A DNA stretch of 64,000 nucleotides, from contig NZ_CP049910.1 of NCBI RefSeq assembly GCF_011305995.1, positions 5,780,501 to 5,844,500 on the forward strand, read 5' to 3'. Below are positions 26,657 to 37,926 of this stretch, in pieces (the stretch's first letter is position 1; each line of letters opens with the position of its first letter). Below the pieces are notes generated by a model that worked only from the letters and a program-made list of their open reading frames with translations, did not search any database and was not told where the DNA came from. The stretch comes from Diaphorobacter sp. HDW4A (lineage in GTDB: Bacteria; Pseudomonadota; Gammaproteobacteria; Burkholderiales; Burkholderiaceae_C). Position numbers and translations under genes: made by a program.

Positions 26657-27571
26657 TCAGCGGCGCGAGCGCAGGTTGCCGTTCTCGTCAGCAATCACGA
26701 TTTCCACGCGGCGGTTCATCGCGCGGCCTTCGGGCGATGTGTTGTCCGCCACGGGGAACGCCTTGCCGTAACCCTGCGTGGTGATGCGGTCGGCCGTGAT
26801 GCCGCGCGAGACCAGCGCCTGCTGCACGGACTCGGCACGGCGCTGCGACAGCGTCTGGTTGATCGCGTCGGTGCCGACGCTGTCGGTGTAGCCCTCGATC
26901 AGCAGCTTGCGCTTGGGGAACTCGCGCAGAAAGTCAGCGAGCTTGTCCAGACGCGGTGCGGCCTGTGCTGTGAGATCGGCCTTGCCGAACTCGAACAGCA
27001 CGTCGCCCAGCGTCACCAGCAGGCCGCGCTCAGTCTGCTGTGCCTGCAGGTCGTTCAATTGCTTTTGCAGCGCCTGTACCTTGGCATCGCTGTCGGCAGC
27101 GCGTTGCTGTGCCTGCTGCGCGGCGGTGGCACTGGCGGCTGCCGCAGCGCGGGCCTGATCGGCCTGCGAGTTGGCGCGTGCCGCGTCGCCCTGCAGACGC
27201 TGGCGCTCGGCATCGACACCGGCTTGGCGGATGTCCGCATCGAGCTGGCGGGTACGCGCCACGTTCTCGGCGATTTGCGCGCGCTGCAGGGCGAGGTTGG
27301 ACAGGTGGGTGGCTTCGGCCGTGTCAGCTTCCTTGGTCCACGCATTGTCGGCCTGCGAGAGCGTGTCGGTCGCGCTCTTGAGTTCCAGCGGCGCGAGCTG
27401 CACGACCTGCGCGTTGTTCATGGCCGTGCTGACGGCGGCGCGGGCCTTCTGCAGGGGCTCCAGCGGCGCGTTGCGCGAGGCGCAGGCGGCGAGCACGGAG
27501 ATCGCGGCGATGCTGGTGACCAGCATGCCGGCGCGGCGCAGAGGGTGGTGGGTGCGAGTGGCTTGTGTCAT
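26657..27571 (-). CDS. OmpA family lipoprotein with DUF4398 domain
   Basis: 304 residues. A lipobox (ISVLAACAS) ends the signal peptide. A DUF4398 helical region (about 35-110) continues into an alanine/glutamine-rich coiled coil (about 110-180). The C-terminal OmpA peptidoglycan-binding domain contains LFEFGKADLTAQAAPRLDKL, IEGYTDSVGTDAINQTLSQRR and NRRVEIVI. It would tether the outer membrane to the cell wall. AAGGAA precedes the ATG at 27571. It follows the smaller DUF4398 lipoprotein by 64 bp, so the two are likely co-transcribed. Confidence 0.9.
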   Translation of the reverse strand: MTQATRTHHPLRRAGMLVTSIAAISVLAACASRNAPLEPLQKARAAVSTAMNNAQVVQLAPLELKSATDTLSQADNAWTKEADTAEATHLSNLALQRAQIAENVARTRQLDADIRQAGVDAERQRLQGDAARANSQADQARAAAAASATAAQQAQQRAADSDAKVQALQKQLNDLQAQQTERGLLVTLGDVLFEFGKADLTAQAAPRLDKLADFLREFPKRKLLIEGYTDSVGTDAINQTLSQRRAESVQQALVSRGITADRITTQGYGKAFPVADNTSPEGRAMNRRVEIVIADENGNLRSRR

Positions 27572-27635
27572 GGAAATTCCTTGCATCCGGAGAGGCGATG
27601 TCTTGTGGGCTTGGGTCGAGAGCGCAGCTCGGCGA

Positions 27636-27989
27636 TCAGCGTGCGGGCTGGGTCTGGTAGCCGCGCTGCACGGCCTGCAGACGGGCCTGGTTCTCTGCTA
27701 CCTGGGCCTTGGTTTCCGCCAGACGCGCCTGAGCCTCAGCAGCCTCCGCGTAGCGACGTGCTTCGGTGTAGTCCTTGCTTTCCATGGCGCGCTGGGCCTT
27801 GGACCAGAGGTCGCGGGCGTTCTGAAGCTCGACAGGGGCGTAGGCGGTCACCTGCGGCGCGGTGGAGACGCGCTCGACGGTGCTCTGCGCCACGGCCATC
27901 TCGCCCTGAGGCGCGGGGATGGACGAGCAGGCGGTCAGTGCGGCGAGGGCGACGGTGGCAAGCGCGGTGCCGATCAGTTTGCTTTGCAT
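27636..27989 (-). CDS. DUF4398 family lipoprotein
   Basis: 117 residues. The lipobox AALTACSS follows a short signal peptide. The mature part is a helical hairpin (YAPVELQNARDLWSKAQRAM, YTEARRYAEAAEAQARLAET) that corresponds to the DUF4398 part of the downstream OmpA-family protein. This suggests duplication and a shared role in the envelope. GAGGAG lies 10 bases before the ATG. Confidence 0.85.
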   Translation of the reverse strand: MQSKLIGTALATVALAALTACSSIPAPQGEMAVAQSTVERVSTAPQVTAYAPVELQNARDLWSKAQRAMESKDYTEARRYAEAAEAQARLAETKAQVAENQARLQAVQRGYQTQPAR

Positions 27990-28226
27990 GGTGTGGGGCT
28001 CCTCTGATGAGTGGGTTCGTTCGGGGGCAGCCTGTAGGGCTGTCACGGGTCCCGCAAACCTTGATGAATAGACAGGAACGGCGTTGTTGTCCGTGTGGAA
28101 CGATTATGGAAATCGTCCGCCGTGCACCGCGTAGGTACTGCATTGCTATCAATGTCAGAGTGATACGGATAATAGATAAGCTCTTGTCTTACATTGGGTT
28201 TTAATTGTTAACGTCTATTAAAAGGC

Positions 28227-28254
28227 GAAAAAAAAGCGCCCGGAGGCGCTTTTC
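28227..28254 (-). terminator. Rho-independent terminator of gap
   Basis: Stem AAAGCGCC/GGCGCTTT with a four-base loop (28233-28252). On the minus strand it runs into an eight-T tract. It lies 33 bp after the gap stop codon. Confidence 0.9.
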
Positions 28255-28286
28255 GTTGACGTGGATGAAATCCATTGTCGGGTGGC

Positions 28287-29291
<1,005 letters not shown>

Positions 29292-29381
29292 TTAGTCCCT
29301 GAAATGAAAGTCGAAAGAAACGAGAAAATCAAAGCTGGCACGGGCCCGGATGGAGCCGGGTCGTGCCAGGAATCACCGGAA

Positions 29382-31439
29382 TCAGCGCGAGCGCTGCAGA
29401 GCGGCCTGCACGGTCTCGGCCACGTTTTCTGGCGTGAAGCCGAAGTGCTTGAACAGCACGGGAGCGGGAGCCGATTCGCCGAAGGTGTCGATACCGACGA
29501 CGGCTGCGCAGCCGTACTTCCACCAGCCGTCCGTCACGCCCATTTCCACAGCAATTCGAGGCAGGCCTTCCGGCAGGACGAGCTTTTTGTACTTGGCTTC
29601 TTCGCGGTCGAAGGTCGTCGTGCTGGGCATGGAAACCACGCGCACGGGGATCTTCTTTTCGGCCAGCAGTTTCTGCGCGGCGATGGCGAGTTGCACTTCG
29701 GAGCCGGTGGCGATGATCACCGCCTTGGCCTTCTTGTTCAGGCCGATGTCCTTGGGCTCGGACAGCACATAAGCGCCGCGCGAGATGTCGCCCAGATCCT
29801 TCTTGGCCAGGTACGGCAGGTTCTGGCGTGACAGCAGCATGGCGGTCGGCTTGTTGCGGTTGGACAGCGCCACGCTCCATGCCACCGCGGTTTCGGCCGT
29901 ATCGGCCGGACGCCACACATCGAGGCCAGGAATCAGGCGCAGGCTGGCTGCGTGTTCGATCGACTGGTGCGTCGGGCCGTCTTCGCCGAGGCCAATGGAG
30001 TCGTGCGTGAACACGTGGATCACGCGCTGCTTCATCAGCGAAGCCATGCGGATCGCGTTGCGGCTGTAGTCGCTGAACGTCAAGAACGTGCCGCCGTATG
30101 GGATGAAACCGCCGTGCAGCGCGATGCCGTTCATCACCGCAGCCATGCCGAATTCGCGCACGCCGTAGTTGATGTGGCGGCCGCCCACGAGTTCCGTCTT
30201 GTCGCCCGCTTGCACTTCGGTCTGCACCACGTCGCCGTTGGCGTCAAAGCGCAGAGACGGCGTGGCCTTGGTGTTGGTCAGATTCGAGCCGGTCAAGTCG
30301 GCGCTGCCGCCCAGCAGCTCTGGCAGCTTGGCGGTGAAGGTTTCCAGCGCGATCTGGCTGGCCTTGCGGCTGGCGACGGTTTCGGCCTTGGTGTGGGCTT
30401 CGATGACGGCGTCCACAGCGGTTTGCGCGAAGTGGCGTGGCAGATCGCCAGCCATGCGGCGCGAGAACTCGCTGGCCAGTTCGGGGAAAGCGGCTTGGTA
30501 AGCGTCAAAGCGCTTGTTCCATTCGGCTTCGGTGGCTGTGCCCTTGTCCTTGGCATCCCAGTCGCCGTACACGTCGGCGGGGATCACGAACGGCTCGGCG
30601 GTCCAGCCCAGCACTTCGCGGGTCAGCTTGATTTCTTCAGCGCCGAGCGGCTCGCCGTGGGCCTTCGATGTGTTGGCGCGGTTGGGCGAGCCCTTGCCGA
30701 TGCTGGTCTTGCAGACGATCATCGTTGGCTTGTCGGTGCTCTTCTTGGCTTCGGCAATCGCTGCGTCGATGGCGTCGGCGTCATGGCCGTCCACCGCGTT
30801 GATCACGTTCCAGCCGCAGGCGCGCAGGCGCTCTGGCGTGTTGTCGATGAACCAAGGCGCAACCTTGCCGTCGATGCTGATGCCGTTGTCGTCATACAGC
30901 GCGATCAGCTTGTTCAGCTTCCATGCGCCAGCCAGCGAAATCGCTTCCTGGCTGATACCTTCCATCAGGCAGCCGTCGCCCAGGAACACGTACGTGTTGT
31001 GGTCAACGATGGCATGACCTTCGCGGTTGAATTCTTTGGCGAGCAGCTTTTCTGCGAGCGCAAAGCCCACCGCGTTGGTGATGCCCTGGCCGAGCGGGCC
31101 GGTCGTGGTTTCCACGCCGGGCGTGATGCCGTGCTCTGGGTGGCCGGCGGTCTTGCTGTGCAGCTTGCGGAAGTTCTTGAGCTCTTCCATCGGCAGGTCG
31201 TAACCGCTGAGGTGCAGCACCGAGTACAGCAGCATCGAAGCGTGGCCGTTGGAGAGCACGAAGCGGTCGCGGTCCGCCCAGTTCGGGTTGGTCGGGTTGT
31301 GGCGCAGATGGCGTCCCCACAAAGCCACGGCCATGTCGGCCATGCCCATGGGCGCACCGGGGTGGCCGGAATTGGCTTGTTGAACGGCATCCATTGCGAG
31401 TGCGCGGATCGCATTCGCCATTTGTTGTGAATTGGCCAT
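29382..31439 (-). CDS. tkt: Transketolase
   Basis: 685 residues. The thiamine-diphosphate motif [13 protein letters not shown], the N-terminal [17 protein letters not shown] and the pyrimidine-domain segment [17 protein letters not shown] are all present. It moves two-carbon units in the non-oxidative pentose phosphate pathway. The upstream intergenic region is shared with the divergent MurU-like gene. gap follows on the same strand. Confidence 0.97.
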   Translation of the reverse strand: MANSQQMANAIRALAMDAVQQANSGHPGAPMGMADMAVALWGRHLRHNPTNPNWADRDRFVLSNGHASMLLYSVLHLSGYDLPMEELKNFRKLHSKTAGHPEHGITPGVETTTGPLGQGITNAVGFALAEKLLAKEFNREGHAIVDHNTYVFLGDGCLMEGISQEAISLAGAWKLNKLIALYDDNGISIDGKVAPWFIDNTPERLRACGWNVINAVDGHDADAIDAAIAEAKKSTDKPTMIVCKTSIGKGSPNRANTSKAHGEPLGAEEIKLTREVLGWTAEPFVIPADVYGDWDAKDKGTATEAEWNKRFDAYQAAFPELASEFSRRMAGDLPRHFAQTAVDAVIEAHTKAETVASRKASQIALETFTAKLPELLGGSADLTGSNLTNTKATPSLRFDANGDVVQTEVQAGDKTELVGGRHINYGVREFGMAAVMNGIALHGGFIPYGGTFLTFSDYSRNAIRMASLMKQRVIHVFTHDSIGLGEDGPTHQSIEHAASLRLIPGLDVWRPADTAETAVAWSVALSNRNKPTAMLLSRQNLPYLAKKDLGDISRGAYVLSEPKDIGLNKKAKAVIIATGSEVQLAIAAQKLLAEKKIPVRVVSMPSTTTFDREEAKYKKLVLPEGLPRIAVEMGVTDGWWKYGCAAVVGIDTFGESAPAPVLFKHFGFTPENVAETVQAALQRSR

Positions 31440-31577
31440 GAGAGGCGGGCTCCGGAGGGACTGGGGTAGAGGAAACCCCCCATTTTACTAAGTGCCCGAG
31501 GTCGGGGCGAGGAAGGGGCATCAAACCGGACTGCAATGCACCGTCAATCGCCCGGCGATGCACTAAAGTGTGCGTCC

Positions 31578-32363
31578 ATGCAGACCGCCCCGTACCCCTC
31601 TGAATCTCCTTTCATTCCGACCGAAACCTGGCCTCTGAACGCCATGCTTCTGGCGGCCGGGCGTGGCGAGCGCATGCGCCCGCTGACAGACGTGACGCCC
31701 AAACCGCTGCTGCAGGTGCAGGGCAAAGCGCTGCTTGACTGGCACATCGCCGCCCTGCAGCAGGGCGGTGTGCATGCGTTGGTGGTGAATACCGCTTGGC
31801 TCGGCGACCAGATCCCCGCGCATCTGGATGCCGCATGGCCCGCGTTGGCCGCAGAGCAGCGCCTGCGCTACTCGCACGAGGGCCGCGACTTTGGCCATGC
31901 GCTTGAAACGGCGGGCGGCATTGCGCGTGCGCTGCCATTGCTCGGCGACGCGTTTTGGCTCGCGGCGGGCGACGTGTTCACGCCCGATTTCGTGTTCGAT
32001 GCGGACGTCGCGCGGCAATTTGCGGCGTCGGGCGATCTTGCGCATCTCTGGCTCGTGCCCAATCCCGCCCACAACCCGCTGGGCGATTTCGCGCTCGACG
32101 GATCGCGTGCGTTGAACTTGCCCAAGGACCGGCCGAGTCCGCTGCCGCGCTATACCTACAGCACGATTGCGCTGCTCAAGGCCGAGCTGTTTCGCGCGCC
32201 GTGGTGCGACATCGCCGAAGGCAATCCGGACGGCGTCGCTGCCCCGCTCGCTGCCCTGCTGCGCCGCGCGATGGACGCAGGGCGGGTGGGCGCCACCATC
32301 TACTCCGGCCGCTGGACCGATGTCGGCACTCCAGAGCGCCTCGCGCAACTCAACGCTCTCTGA
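31578..32363 (+). CDS. Sugar-1-phosphate nucleotidyltransferase, MurU-like
   Basis: 261 residues. The nucleotide-binding signature AMLLAAGRGERMRPLTDVTPKPLL is followed by LDWHIAALQQGGV and the metal-site region WLAAGDVF. The length and the C-terminal YTYSTIALLKAELF/WTDVGTPERLAQL resemble MurU, which makes UDP-MurNAc from MurNAc-1-phosphate in peptidoglycan recycling. The usual partner kinase AmgK is not in this window, so the substrate is inferred only. The ATG at 31578 is preferred over one 42 bases upstream because the family begins close to PLNAMLLAAG. Confidence 0.75.
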   Translation: MQTAPYPSESPFIPTETWPLNAMLLAAGRGERMRPLTDVTPKPLLQVQGKALLDWHIAALQQGGVHALVVNTAWLGDQIPAHLDAAWPALAAEQRLRYSHEGRDFGHALETAGGIARALPLLGDAFWLAAGDVFTPDFVFDADVARQFAASGDLAHLWLVPNPAHNPLGDFALDGSRALNLPKDRPSPLPRYTYSTIALLKAELFRAPWCDIAEGNPDGVAAPLAALLRRAMDAGRVGATIYSGRWTDVGTPERLAQLNAL

Positions 32364-32460
32364 CCGCCCGAAACGGAATAGCCGAGCCCGGTGCTGACCT
32401 CGGCCACTTGCGTCAAAATCCCGGCTTCGGCGGCGAACTGTTTCGAAGATTGGGTTAAAA

Positions 32461-33213
32461 ATGGGTATGGGTTGGGGCAGCTTTGGAATGCTGCTGGTCG
32501 TGGTGGCATTGGCATCGGCCTGCCAGAACCTGACCGGGTTCGCGTTCGCGCTGATTTTTGTGGGACTGGCGGGCGCGCTGCATCTTCTGCCGATTGCCGA
32601 CGCCGCTAACGTCGCGGGCCTGCTCTCGCTGGTCAACGGCGTGGTGTACCTGCGCAGCCACCCGTTCAAGCCGCGCTGGGATCTGCTCAAGCCCATGCTC
32701 ATCAGCAGCCAGATCGGCGTACTGATCGGCCTCGGGCTGCTGCAGTTGCTGAGCGGCAATCTCGTCAACATTCTGCGCATGCTGCTCGGCGTGACCATCA
32801 TCGCCTGCGCGTTTTTGCTGCTCTCGCAAAAGGGCCGCCGCGAGACGCTCTCCGGCGCCCGTTCCATGTATGTCGCGGGCGGCCTCTCGGGCCTGCTCGG
32901 CGGGCTGTTCTCCACCTCGGGCCCACCCATCGTCTATCACCTGTACCGCGAGCCATTGCCGGCGATGTTGATCCGGCAATGCCTGCTGGTGCTGTTCCTT
33001 GCCAACACGGTGCTGCGTCTGGGCATCGTGATCTCGATGGGCGAGCTGACCAAGTCGTCGATGATCGTCGCCGCCTTCGCCGTGCCGGTGGTGGCGGGCG
33101 TCACCTGGCTGCTCGCCAAATACCCACCGCCGCTGCCGGTACGCGTGCTGCAGTGGCTGGTTTGCACGTTATTGCTGTTAGCGGGTGTGAGCATGTTGAT
33201 CTCTGCGTTCTGA
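32461..33213 (+). CDS. TauE/SafE family membrane exporter
   Basis: 250 residues with about seven to eight hydrophobic segments and the duplicated small-residue motifs of the family (SACQNLTGFAFALIFVGL; GGLSGLLGGLFSTSGPPIVY). TauE/SafE proteins export sulfite, sulfoacetate or related organic anions. No sulfonate genes are near, so the substrate is unknown. It lies between the MurU-like gene and pepP on the same strand; a ribosome site is not obvious. Confidence 0.8.
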   Translation: MGMGWGSFGMLLVVVALASACQNLTGFAFALIFVGLAGALHLLPIADAANVAGLLSLVNGVVYLRSHPFKPRWDLLKPMLISSQIGVLIGLGLLQLLSGNLVNILRMLLGVTIIACAFLLLSQKGRRETLSGARSMYVAGGLSGLLGGLFSTSGPPIVYHLYREPLPAMLIRQCLLVLFLANTVLRLGIVISMGELTKSSMIVAAFAVPVVAGVTWLLAKYPPPLPVRVLQWLVCTLLLLAGVSMLISAF

Positions 33214-33279
33214 GCGGCTGAAGAGAATTTTCCGCGCCGTTTCCCGGCGTGGATATCCCCGCCGCAGTACGATGGGCGA

Positions 33280-34671
33280 ATGAACTCCTCCGTATCTGTG
33301 TACGCCCAACGACGTGCCCGTCTGGCTTCGCAACTTGGCAAAGGTGGAATCGCCGTCATTCCCACGGCGCCCGAGCGCCAGCGCAATCGTGACAACAGCT
33401 TTCTGTACCGACACGACAGCTATTTCTACTACCTGACGGGGTTCACCGAGCCCAATGCCTGCCTGGTGCTGGCGGCGGATGGCACGAGCACGCTTTTCTG
33501 CCAGCCCAAGGATCTGGAGCGCGAGATCTGGGACGGTTACCGCCTTGGCCCGGATGCGGCGGTGGACACGCTCGGCATGGACGCGGCCCACTCGATCACC
33601 CAGCTGCCCTCGCGCATCGCGCGGCTGCTGGAAAACACCGACTGCGTCTGGTACCCGTTCGCCACGCATGATGGCTTGGCCGCGCAGGTCGACGGCTGGC
33701 TCAACAAGGTGCGTGCCCGCGTGCGCTACGGCGCGATGTGCCCGACCGAGCAGCGCGATCTGTGCGCGCTGCTCGACGACATGCGCCTTGTGAAGGATGC
33801 GCACGAGCTGGACATCATGCGCCGCGCGGGCGTCATCAGCGCGCGCGCCCATGTGCGTGCGATGCAGCACTCCGCCGCCATGCTGCGTGCAGGCGAGGAT
33901 GTACGCGAGTACCACCTCGACGCTGAACTGCTGCACGAGTTCCGCAATAGCGGCGCGCAGTACGTGGCGTATGACTCCATCGTCGCAGCAGGCCACAACG
34001 CCTGCGTGCTGCACTACCGCGCGGACAAGGCACCGGTGAAGAAGGGTGAGCTGGTGCTGATCGACGCGGGCTGCGAGCTCGACGGCTATGCGAGTGACAT
34101 CACCCGCACCTTCCCCGCCGACGGCAAATTCACCGGCCCGCAGCGCGCGCTCTATGACCTGGTCCACGCCAGCCAGGAAGCCGCGATTGCCGTGACCAAG
34201 GCGGGCAACCGCTTCAACGACCCGCACGACGCCACCGTCGCCGTGCTCGCCCAAGGCATGCTCGACCTCGGCCTGATCGACCGCAACAAGCACGCCAGCG
34301 CGCAGGACGTGATCGAGTCGCGCGCCTACTTCCAGTTCTACATGCACCGCACCGGCCACTGGCTGGGCATGGACGTGCACGACTGCGGCAGCTATGTGGA
34401 GCCCAGCGAGATCGGCACCGTGAGCGAACGCCGCGATCCGCTCTCGGGCGAAACCATCCAGAACCGCCCCAGCCGCATCCTGCGCCCCGGCATGGTCACC
34501 ACCATTGAGCCTGGCATCTACGTGCGCCCCGCACCCGGCGTGCCCGAGCAGTTCCACCACATCGGCATCCGCATCGAGGACGACGCGGTGGTCACCGACA
34601 CCGGCTGCGAACTGCTCACGCGCGGCGTGCCGGTGAAGGCCGATGAGATTGAGGCGTTGATGAAGGGGTGA
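33280..34671 (+). CDS. pepP: Xaa-Pro aminopeptidase (aminopeptidase P)
   Basis: 463 residues. N-terminal aminopeptidase P domain (YAQRRARLASQLG, DSYFYYLTGFTEPNACLVL) and a C-terminal pita-bread metallopeptidase domain. Metal ligands are visible in order: the two Asp of DAGCELDGYASDITRTFP, His in HRTGHWLGMDVHD, Glu in TTIEPGIYV, and Glu in IRIEDDAVV. It removes N-terminal residues preceding proline in the cytoplasm. A strong terminator follows at 34688. Confidence 0.93.
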   Translation: MNSSVSVYAQRRARLASQLGKGGIAVIPTAPERQRNRDNSFLYRHDSYFYYLTGFTEPNACLVLAADGTSTLFCQPKDLEREIWDGYRLGPDAAVDTLGMDAAHSITQLPSRIARLLENTDCVWYPFATHDGLAAQVDGWLNKVRARVRYGAMCPTEQRDLCALLDDMRLVKDAHELDIMRRAGVISARAHVRAMQHSAAMLRAGEDVREYHLDAELLHEFRNSGAQYVAYDSIVAAGHNACVLHYRADKAPVKKGELVLIDAGCELDGYASDITRTFPADGKFTGPQRALYDLVHASQEAAIAVTKAGNRFNDPHDATVAVLAQGMLDLGLIDRNKHASAQDVIESRAYFQFYMHRTGHWLGMDVHDCGSYVEPSEIGTVSERRDPLSGETIQNRPSRILRPGMVTTIEPGIYVRPAPGVPEQFHHIGIRIEDDAVVTDTGCELLTRGVPVKADEIEALMKG

Positions 34672-34687
34672 CTCCCAGGAGCCTCCA

Positions 34688-34733
34688 GCAAAGAGCCGGG
34701 TGCCGCGAAGAGCGGACCCGGCTCTTTGCTTTT
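34688..34733 (+). terminator. Rho-independent terminator of pepP
   Basis: A 14-bp perfect stem, 34688-34701 with 34716-34729 (GCAAAGAGCCGGGT and its complement), followed by TTTT. Confidence 0.85.
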
Positions 34734-34937
34734 GAGATTGCAAACACGTTTTGATAGGCGATGTATGTATCTGCCGTCATCTTTCTGGAAAACCCTGAGA
34801 AAAAACGCGTTCAGGACAAATTTATAGATGCATCCCATTTTGTATGGGACTTCTCAAGTCTTATTGATCAGAATTGCCCCAGCGCTGAAGCTTTGGTTAT
34901 GTGAATGCGGGAATGAATAATATTTACGGGGACAAAT

Positions 34938-36071
34938 ATGCGATTGAAATATCAATGGGCGGCTTTGGGTTTTCTCGGGGTGGTGGGGTTTTCTGCGCAG
35001 GCGCAATCGGAATTGAAAATTTCCGGCGTGATGGATGCAGGTATTCAGAATTACAAGAGCGCCAATGGCAATACGGTGAATCGTCTGCAGAGTGGCGCAT
35101 TTGAAACCTCGCGCATGATCATTTCGGGTTCGGAAGATCTGGGCGATGGGAACAAGGCCAATTTCATGTTGGAACTGGCACCTACCGTGGATACGGGTGA
35201 TACCAGCCGGTTCGGCTTCTTCAACCGCAATGCGTGGCTCGGGCTCTCCGGAAGGCAGTGGGGCGAGGTGCGATTCGGGCGGTATCTCACGGGCTCCGCC
35301 AATCTGCTGTGCCAGGTTGATCTGCACTGGTGCGGCAGCGGTTTCAATGGAACCGGCATCATGTACAACGGCGATCTGGCGACAGTGGGGCGCTGGATTT
35401 CCGGAAGCCCGGGGCGCGGCGGAAACAATAATGAAGGCATTTCCGTGGTGTCCGGCGGAAATGGCACGGCGGGCAGTGCGGAATCAAACCGCAAGAATAA
35501 TGCCGTGCAATATGTGAGCTCGCGGTTGTCGGGTTTTCAGGCCAAGCTCATGTATTCGATGGGCGAGCAGGGTAAAAATCCGAAAAATGGTTCGGGCGAC
35601 CATGTGGATGCGACGCTGACCTATCAGGATCAGAATCTTTTTGTCGGCGTCGGATATGCGCAAGTGCGCCCCGATCCGCTGTGGAATGCCAAGGGCGCGT
35701 TGACCAGCCTGGGAGGCACCTACAAGTTCGGCGCGCTGCGCGTCGGTGCGATCTACCAGTACGAAACCGCATCCGGCACCGCCGCCAAATGGACGACTGC
35801 CAAATCCTGGGCGCTGACCAGCGCCTACCGCGTCGGCGCGTTCGAGCCCTATTTGAAATTCGGCCAGCACCGCACCAACGGCACCGGCGCCTACGGCATC
35901 GTCAACGGCACGGACGCGTTCGTGGTGAACCTCGGCACGCAGTACGCGCTGTCCAAACGCACCTCGCTGTACGCCGATTTCGTGACCGACCTGAAGGGCA
36001 GCGATGGCAATCCTGCCATCTACAAGAACGACACCCGCTCGATCACGGTGGGCATGAAGCACTATTTCTGA
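34938..36071 (+). CDS. Gram-negative porin (Burkholderiales type)
   Basis: 377 residues. The signal peptide ends GFSAQAQSELK. The mature chain begins LKISGVMDAGIQNYKSANG and has the family blocks RNAWLGLSGRQWGEVRFGR and a C-terminal strand ending in Phe (SITVGMKHYF), as needed for BAM-dependent insertion. It forms a 16-stranded trimeric outer-membrane channel. It is followed by a Bug receptor and an isomerase-family gene, so it probably admits the substrate of the downstream pathway. Confidence 0.9.
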   Translation: MRLKYQWAALGFLGVVGFSAQAQSELKISGVMDAGIQNYKSANGNTVNRLQSGAFETSRMIISGSEDLGDGNKANFMLELAPTVDTGDTSRFGFFNRNAWLGLSGRQWGEVRFGRYLTGSANLLCQVDLHWCGSGFNGTGIMYNGDLATVGRWISGSPGRGGNNNEGISVVSGGNGTAGSAESNRKNNAVQYVSSRLSGFQAKLMYSMGEQGKNPKNGSGDHVDATLTYQDQNLFVGVGYAQVRPDPLWNAKGALTSLGGTYKFGALRVGAIYQYETASGTAAKWTTAKSWALTSAYRVGAFEPYLKFGQHRTNGTGAYGIVNGTDAFVVNLGTQYALSKRTSLYADFVTDLKGSDGNPAIYKNDTRSITVGMKHYF

Positions 36072-36130
36072 GTGAGTGCGCGGTGGCGACGCCATCTTGG
36101 ATGGCGGGCGTCACCAGTGGAGACCAAAGC

Positions 36131-37123
36131 ATGTTGAATTTGAAGAAGGCGGCACTCGCAGGTGCCATGGCCGTGGGCGCAGCGTTGTCCGGCACCAGCG
36201 CAATGAGTGCCGACGGGGCTGCGTATCCCACCCGTCCCGTGAGCCTCGTGGTGCCGTTTGCACCCGGCGGCGGTGTGGACCTGATGGCGCGCTACATCAG
36301 CAAGCGGCTTGAAGGTCGGCTGGGCCAGCCGGTGATCGTTGAGAACAAACCCGGCGCGGGCGCAGCCATCGGCACGGGGGCGGTGGCGCGCGCCAAGGCG
36401 GATGGGCAGACGCTGCTGTTCACCAGTGTGGCGCATGCCATCAACCCGGGGTTTTATCCCAACCTGCCGTTCGATGCGGTCAAGGATTTCACGCCCGTCG
36501 GCGCTGTGGCCACAGCACCCAACGGTATCGCGGCGCGCGCCGACGCGCCGTTCAATACACTGCCCGAAATGATGGCCTACGCCAAGGCCAACCCGGACAA
36601 GCTGACCTATGGCGCGATCAGCGGCTCGACCACCATGTACCTCGGGATGGCGATGTTCGTGAAGGAAGCGGGGTTGCCGGTGCGCTTCATTCCGTACGCG
36701 GGCACGCCGGCCTCGGTGCAGGCGGCGGTGGCGGGTGAGATCGACATGGTCTCGAGCGGCTATGCCTCGTCCGACACCTTCGCCAAGACGGGACGCCTCA
36801 AGATGCTGGCGATCTCCACGGCCAAGCCGAGCACCATGGCGCCGGGCATTCCGACGATTGCCGAGGCGGCGAATCTGCCGGGCTTCGAGGTGGTGAATTG
36901 GATGGGCATTCTGGCGCCAGCACACACGCCCGCGCCCATCGTCGAGCGCCTGAACCGCGAGCTCAAGGTGATCCTGGACGATCCCGAATCGGAAAAGTTC
37001 TTCGAGTTGCAGAAGAACGAGCGTTACTACAGCACGCCTGAGGAATTCCGCAAACTGATCACCACCGACATCCAGCGCTATGGAAAGATCATTCAGGAAA
37101 CCGGCGCGGCCAAGCAGAAGTGA
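36131..37123 (+). CDS. Bug family solute receptor
   Basis: 330 residues. Signal peptide to about GTSAMSADGAAYP, then the Bug core RPVSLVVPFAPGGGVDLMAR, ENKPGAGAAIGTGAVARAKA and the AHAINPGFYPNLPFDAVKDF block. The ATG at 36131 has GGAG upstream. It lies 59 bp after the porin and 12 bp before the maleate-isomerase-family gene, consistent with one transcript for outer-membrane entry, periplasmic binding and early metabolism of an organic acid. Confidence 0.9.
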   Translation: MLNLKKAALAGAMAVGAALSGTSAMSADGAAYPTRPVSLVVPFAPGGGVDLMARYISKRLEGRLGQPVIVENKPGAGAAIGTGAVARAKADGQTLLFTSVAHAINPGFYPNLPFDAVKDFTPVGAVATAPNGIAARADAPFNTLPEMMAYAKANPDKLTYGAISGSTTMYLGMAMFVKEAGLPVRFIPYAGTPASVQAAVAGEIDMVSSGYASSDTFAKTGRLKMLAISTAKPSTMAPGIPTIAEAANLPGFEVVNWMGILAPAHTPAPIVERLNRELKVILDDPESEKFFELQKNERYYSTPEEFRKLITTDIQRYGKIIQETGAAKQK

Positions 37124-37135
37124 ACGGTTGAAGAA

Positions 37136-37891
37136 GTGAATAAGACCCACATGCAAGCAAGCAACCCAGTGACAAGCAAGAAGCTGCGCATCGGCATGAT
37201 CGTGCCGTCGCTCAACACCATCGGCGAGGACGACTTTCGCCGCTACTGCCCCGAGGACGTGGCCTATCACCTGCACCGCATCCGCCTGCGCAAGGAGGGC
37301 GGCGTGGTCACCCGCGACAGCCTGCTGCGCGCGCATCTGGAGTCCATCGACGAGGCTGGGTATCTGAAAGATCTGGGCGCGGATGTGATCACCTTCAACT
37401 GCACGGGCGCAAGCGTGTCGAACGGCATGCAGGGTGATTGGGCGCTGGCCGAGCGCATGGAAAAGGAGCTGGGCACCAAGTCATCGAACACCATGGTCGC
37501 GATCAAGCGTGCGCTCAAGGCGGTGGGTGCGAAGAATATCGTGCATGTCTGCCCGTTTGCGGACAAGTTCTCGAACGACGAGCGGGCATCTCTCGAGGCG
37601 GATGGCTTCGAGATCCTGCAGTCGGTGGGACTCAATTTCGTCGATGCACGTCAGGCTGCGCTGATGCAGCCTGCGCAACTGGTCGAACACGCACTGCAAT
37701 ACGCCGTACCCGGTATGGACGCGATCCTGCTGTCGTGTGCCAATGTGCGGGCATTCGAGGCGGTGGAGGAACTGGAGGACCAGCTCGGCGTGCCAGTGGT
37801 GACAAGCAATCAGGCCGTGCTGTGGGACGTGCTCCGGCAGGTGGGCCGGGGCGACAACGTGCCGCATGCGGGGCGATTGTTCGAGCGCTGA
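37136..37891 (+). CDS. Maleate isomerase/arylmalonate decarboxylase family protein
   Basis: 251 residues from the GTG at 37136; an ATG at 37151 is an equally possible start, as neither has a clear ribosome site. It belongs to the Asp/Glu-racemase superfamily: IGMIVPSLNTIGEDDFRRYC at the N-terminus, first catalytic Cys in FNCTGASV, second Cys in LLSCANVRAFE. Such enzymes interconvert maleate and fumarate or decarboxylate malonates. Downstream of the Bug receptor and upstream of the ring-cleavage cluster, it could isomerise an unsaturated dicarboxylate. A terminator follows. Confidence 0.8.
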   Translation: MNKTHMQASNPVTSKKLRIGMIVPSLNTIGEDDFRRYCPEDVAYHLHRIRLRKEGGVVTRDSLLRAHLESIDEAGYLKDLGADVITFNCTGASVSNGMQGDWALAERMEKELGTKSSNTMVAIKRALKAVGAKNIVHVCPFADKFSNDERASLEADGFEILQSVGLNFVDARQAALMQPAQLVEHALQYAVPGMDAILLSCANVRAFEAVEELEDQLGVPVVTSNQAVLWDVLRQVGRGDNVPHAGRLFER

Positions 37892-37926
37892 AAACAGAGA
37901 AAACAGAGGGAAGTGCGAGTGCTTTT

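Noticed and set aside
26624..28204. Long plus-strand frame across the OmpA and DUF4398 genes
   Set aside because: It is antisense to two well-supported lipoprotein genes.
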